Part shown: positions 7,984 through 9,746 of the stretch, piece by piece
Layout: the number at the start of each line of letters is the position of its first letter
Position numbering within the stretch: the stretch's first letter is position 1
Assembly: GCA_030589965.1 (NCBI GenBank)
Contig: JAUUZM010000091.1
Location: forward strand, 1 to 9,746
Direction: 5' to 3'
DNA from: Bacteroides sp.
GTDB lineage: Bacteria; Bacteroidota; Bacteroidia; Bacteroidales; SM23-62
DNA length: 9,746 nt
The notes under the pieces: model-generated
Told to the model about the DNA's origin: nothing
Databases searched by the model: none
What the model saw: the letters and a program-made list of their open reading frames with translations, nothing else
Made by a program: the position numbers and the translations under genes

Positions 7984-9324
7984 ATGAAAAAACACACACG
8001 ACGTTCATTCATTGCCAAATCATCGGCAATGGCAGCTTTTACAATTGTTCCCCGACATGTGATTGGTGGTTTGGGCCATGTTCCGCCTAGTGATAAACTC
8101 AACATTGCCTGCATTGGAATTGGCGGCAAAGGCGCAATGGATGCGGATTTTGTATCCTCAGAAAATATTGTAGCCCTATGCGATGTAGACTTCGCTGTCA
8201 AGAGTGCCCCAAAAGTAATTGAAAAATATCCAGAAGCCAGGAGGTATAAGGATTACCGGGTCATGCTGGACAAGCAAAAGAACATTGACGCGGTTATGGT
8301 GGCAACCCCGGACCACACACATGCCGTGATCTCGATGGATGCGATGAGACGCGGCAAGCATGTGTTTACACAAAAACCTCTTACTCATACCGTTCATGAG
8401 GCCCGGGTCCTGGCTAAAGCTGCACGGGAATATAAGGTAGCCACCCAGATGGGAAACCAGGGCCAGGCTGGAGATGGTCCAAGACGTTTACGGGAGATGA
8501 TTTGGGATGGTGTGATCGGTGCGGTTCATGAAGTGCATGTATGGACCGACCGGCCAAACAAGGGACTGGTGGGGGTATTTTGGCCCCAGGGCATGGACAG
8601 GCCCACAGAAACCCCGGAGGTTCCTGTGGGCCTCGATTGGGATCTCTGGCTGGGGCCGGCGCCTTTCCGCCCCTATCATCCTGCCTATCACCGCTTCAGG
8701 TGGCGTGGATGGTGGGATTTCGGATCTGGAGCCCTTGGAGATATCGGTTGCCACAGCATGGACCCAATTTTCCGCGCCCTGAAGCTTGGCTATCCTACCA
8801 GTGTACAGGCAGTCTCCACTTTGGTGAATAAGGAGACTTATCCCTCCGGTTCAATCCTCACCTATGACTTCCCTGCCAGGAAGGACATGCCACCGGTCAC
8901 ACTCAAGTGGTATGATGGAGGTTTGAAACCTCCTCGCATGGAAGGAATTCTTGATGGTGTGAGTCTTGGAGCGGGTGGCACTCTTTATGTTGGGGAAAAG
9001 GGAATGATACTGGGCGACAGGATCATGCCGGAATCACTGCGCGATTCGTATACACCTCCTGAACCGAAAATTCCGTCATCACCAGGACACTACCAGGAAT
9101 GGATAAATGCCTGTAAGGGAGGGCGATCAGCTGGCTCTGACTTTGACTGGGCCGGACCGCTTACGGAAGTGGTTCTCATGGGTAATGTGGCCCTGAGGAT
9201 GGAGTTGAAAGAACAACTCAGTAATCAAAAACTACTTTGGGATTCCGACGCTAAACAATTCAGCAACTTACCTGAAGCGAATGCCTTCCTCCATAAGACA
9301 TACAGGGAAGGATGGTCACTTTAA
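7984..9324 (+). CDS. Tat-exported Gfo/Idh/MocA family oxidoreductase, full length
   Basis: This 446-residue protein is a complete Gfo/Idh/MocA oxidoreductase. A twin-arginine signal (TRRSFIA, Arg6-Arg7) with a short hydrophobic stretch precedes the Rossmann fold, whose nucleotide motif is GIGGKG (Gly45, Gly47, Gly50). Export by Tat fits a protein folded around tightly bound NAD(P) in the cytoplasm, as in glucose-fructose oxidoreductase. Further landmarks are ATPDHTH, TQKPLTH with presumed catalytic Lys131, MGNQGQ, and GDIGCHSMD with His257 and Asp260. As in the partial paralogue at 1-1167, EKP is replaced by QKP. The frame is open upstream to an ATG at 7903, but that start would overlap the DUF1080 gene by 62 bases and bury the Tat motif, so ATG 7984 is chosen. 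The role is probably oxidation of a sugar hydroxyl, perhaps C3, feeding the DUF1080 enzyme encoded immediately upstream. If the bound cofactor is not exchanged, a second carbohydrate would have to re-oxidise it. Confidence 0.93.
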   Translation: MKKHTRRSFIAKSSAMAAFTIVPRHVIGGLGHVPPSDKLNIACIGIGGKGAMDADFVSSENIVALCDVDFAVKSAPKVIEKYPEARRYKDYRVMLDKQKNIDAVMVATPDHTHAVISMDAMRRGKHVFTQKPLTHTVHEARVLAKAAREYKVATQMGNQGQAGDGPRRLREMIWDGVIGAVHEVHVWTDRPNKGLVGVFWPQGMDRPTETPEVPVGLDWDLWLGPAPFRPYHPAYHRFRWRGWWDFGSGALGDIGCHSMDPIFRALKLGYPTSVQAVSTLVNKETYPSGSILTYDFPARKDMPPVTLKWYDGGLKPPRMEGILDGVSLGAGGTLYVGEKGMILGDRIMPESLRDSYTPPEPKIPSSPGHYQEWINACKGGRSAGSDFDWAGPLTEVVLMGNVALRMELKEQLSNQKLLWDSDAKQFSNLPEANAFLHKTYREGWSL

Positions 9325-9336
9325 GAAGTCAGTTTT

Positions 9337-9746
9337 ATGCGTAGATGGAATATTAGTAAATCTGGAATGGCAATGCTCGCAGCAATTATTATTGCTCTGC
9401 TGTCAAGCAACACAGGATTGGCGGGTCAGGAACTTGAGAGCCGTCCGAATATCATCCTGATAATGGTTGATGACCTTGGGTACGAGACGCTCGGATGCAA
9501 CGGAGGCAAGTCTTACCAGACTCCAAATCTCGATGAGCTGGCTAAAACCGGTGTCCGATTTACTAACTGCTATGCCAATCCCCTCTGTACACCAACAAGA
9601 ATCACTCTTATGACAGGACGGTATATGCACCGGAATTACACAGCGTTTAACGAGTGGCCACCTGGAGAACCCTCATTCGGACATATGATGCAGGATGCAG
9701 GCTACGCAACAGCCGTAGTTGGGAAATGGCAACTGGGGGACATAAC
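9337..9746 (+). CDS. Formylglycine-dependent sulfatase, 3'-truncated by window edge
   Basis: The frame starting at ATG 9337 stays open to the end of the window and gives 136 residues of a type I sulfatase (alkaline phosphatase superfamily), about a quarter of the usual length. Residues 1-30 look like a Sec signal peptide (MRRWNISKSG, then a hydrophobic stretch to about Ala29). PNIILIMVDDLGY carries the two metal-binding aspartates Asp45 and Asp46. The active-site signature CTPTR has Cys84, which a formylglycine-generating enzyme would oxidise, and Arg88; TLMTGRY follows as expected. At the next conserved block the usual GKWHLG reads GKWQLG (Lys130, Gln132), replacing a normally catalytic His. 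The gene begins 12 bases after the oxidoreductase stop, so co-transcription is likely. It implies a sulfated glycan substrate, with the ester position unknown. No maturase gene is visible in the window. Confidence 0.92.
   Translation, partial: MRRWNISKSGMAMLAAIIIALLSSNTGLAGQELESRPNIILIMVDDLGYETLGCNGGKSYQTPNLDELAKTGVRFTNCYANPLCTPTRITLMTGRYMHRNYTAFNEWPPGEPSFGHMMQDAGYATAVVGKWQLGDI

Noticed and set aside
9403..9630. 75-codon antisense open frame at the right end
   Set aside because: It is opposite the sulfatase frame, which carries clear family motifs including CTPTR.
1..9746. tRNA or rRNA genes, CRISPR arrays, insertion sequences or phage genes
   Set aside because: No cloverleaf, spaced repeat array, transposase motif or terminal inverted repeat was seen; almost all of the window is accounted for by seven + strand genes.

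Overview
The window looks like part of a carbohydrate-degradation locus from a Bacteroidota (Bacteroidetes) bacterium, probably an environmental polysaccharide degrader. The evidence is the mix of families (two Gfo/Idh/MocA oxidoreductases, a xylose-isomerase-like TIM barrel, a DUF5060/DUF4038 glycosidase, a DUF1080 lipoprotein and a formylglycine sulfatase). A-rich leaders without clear Shine-Dalgarno sequences and an overall moderate GC content also fit. No genus can be named from the sequence alone. No SusC/SusD pair, regulator, RNA gene, insertion sequence or CRISPR array is visible.

Layout: all seven supported genes lie on the + strand. Block A (1-2196) is the 3' part of a Gfo/Idh/MocA oxidoreductase followed by a Tat-exported sugar isomerase/epimerase-like protein. 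A 207-base AT-rich gap follows (2197-2403). Block B (2404-9746) is tightly packed, with gaps of 43, 37, 19 and 12 bases: a DUF5060-DUF4038 (apiosidase-like) protein, a 940-residue secreted glycosidase-like protein with a C-terminal bulb-lectin-like triplicate, a DUF1080 lipoprotein, a second, full-length Tat-exported Gfo/Idh/MocA oxidoreductase, and the first 136 residues of a sulfatase that runs off the window.

How they may work together (inference): every gene whose N-terminus is visible carries an export signal (Tat, Sec or lipoprotein), so the products should act in the periplasm or at the cell surface. The oxidoreductase, xylose-isomerase-like and DUF1080 set matches the families of the non-hydrolytic 3-keto-glycoside route known from Bacteroides, in which C3 of a sugar is oxidised, the glycosidic bond is broken by beta-elimination, and the product is hydrated. 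Here that set sits with two glycosidase-like proteins and a sulfatase, suggesting a branched or sulfated, perhaps plant or algal, glycan. The most notable details are the exact 36-residue lectin-like triplicate on the 940-residue protein, the EKP to QKP change shared by both oxidoreductases, and a Gln in place of the usual active-site His in the sulfatase GKWHLG motif.
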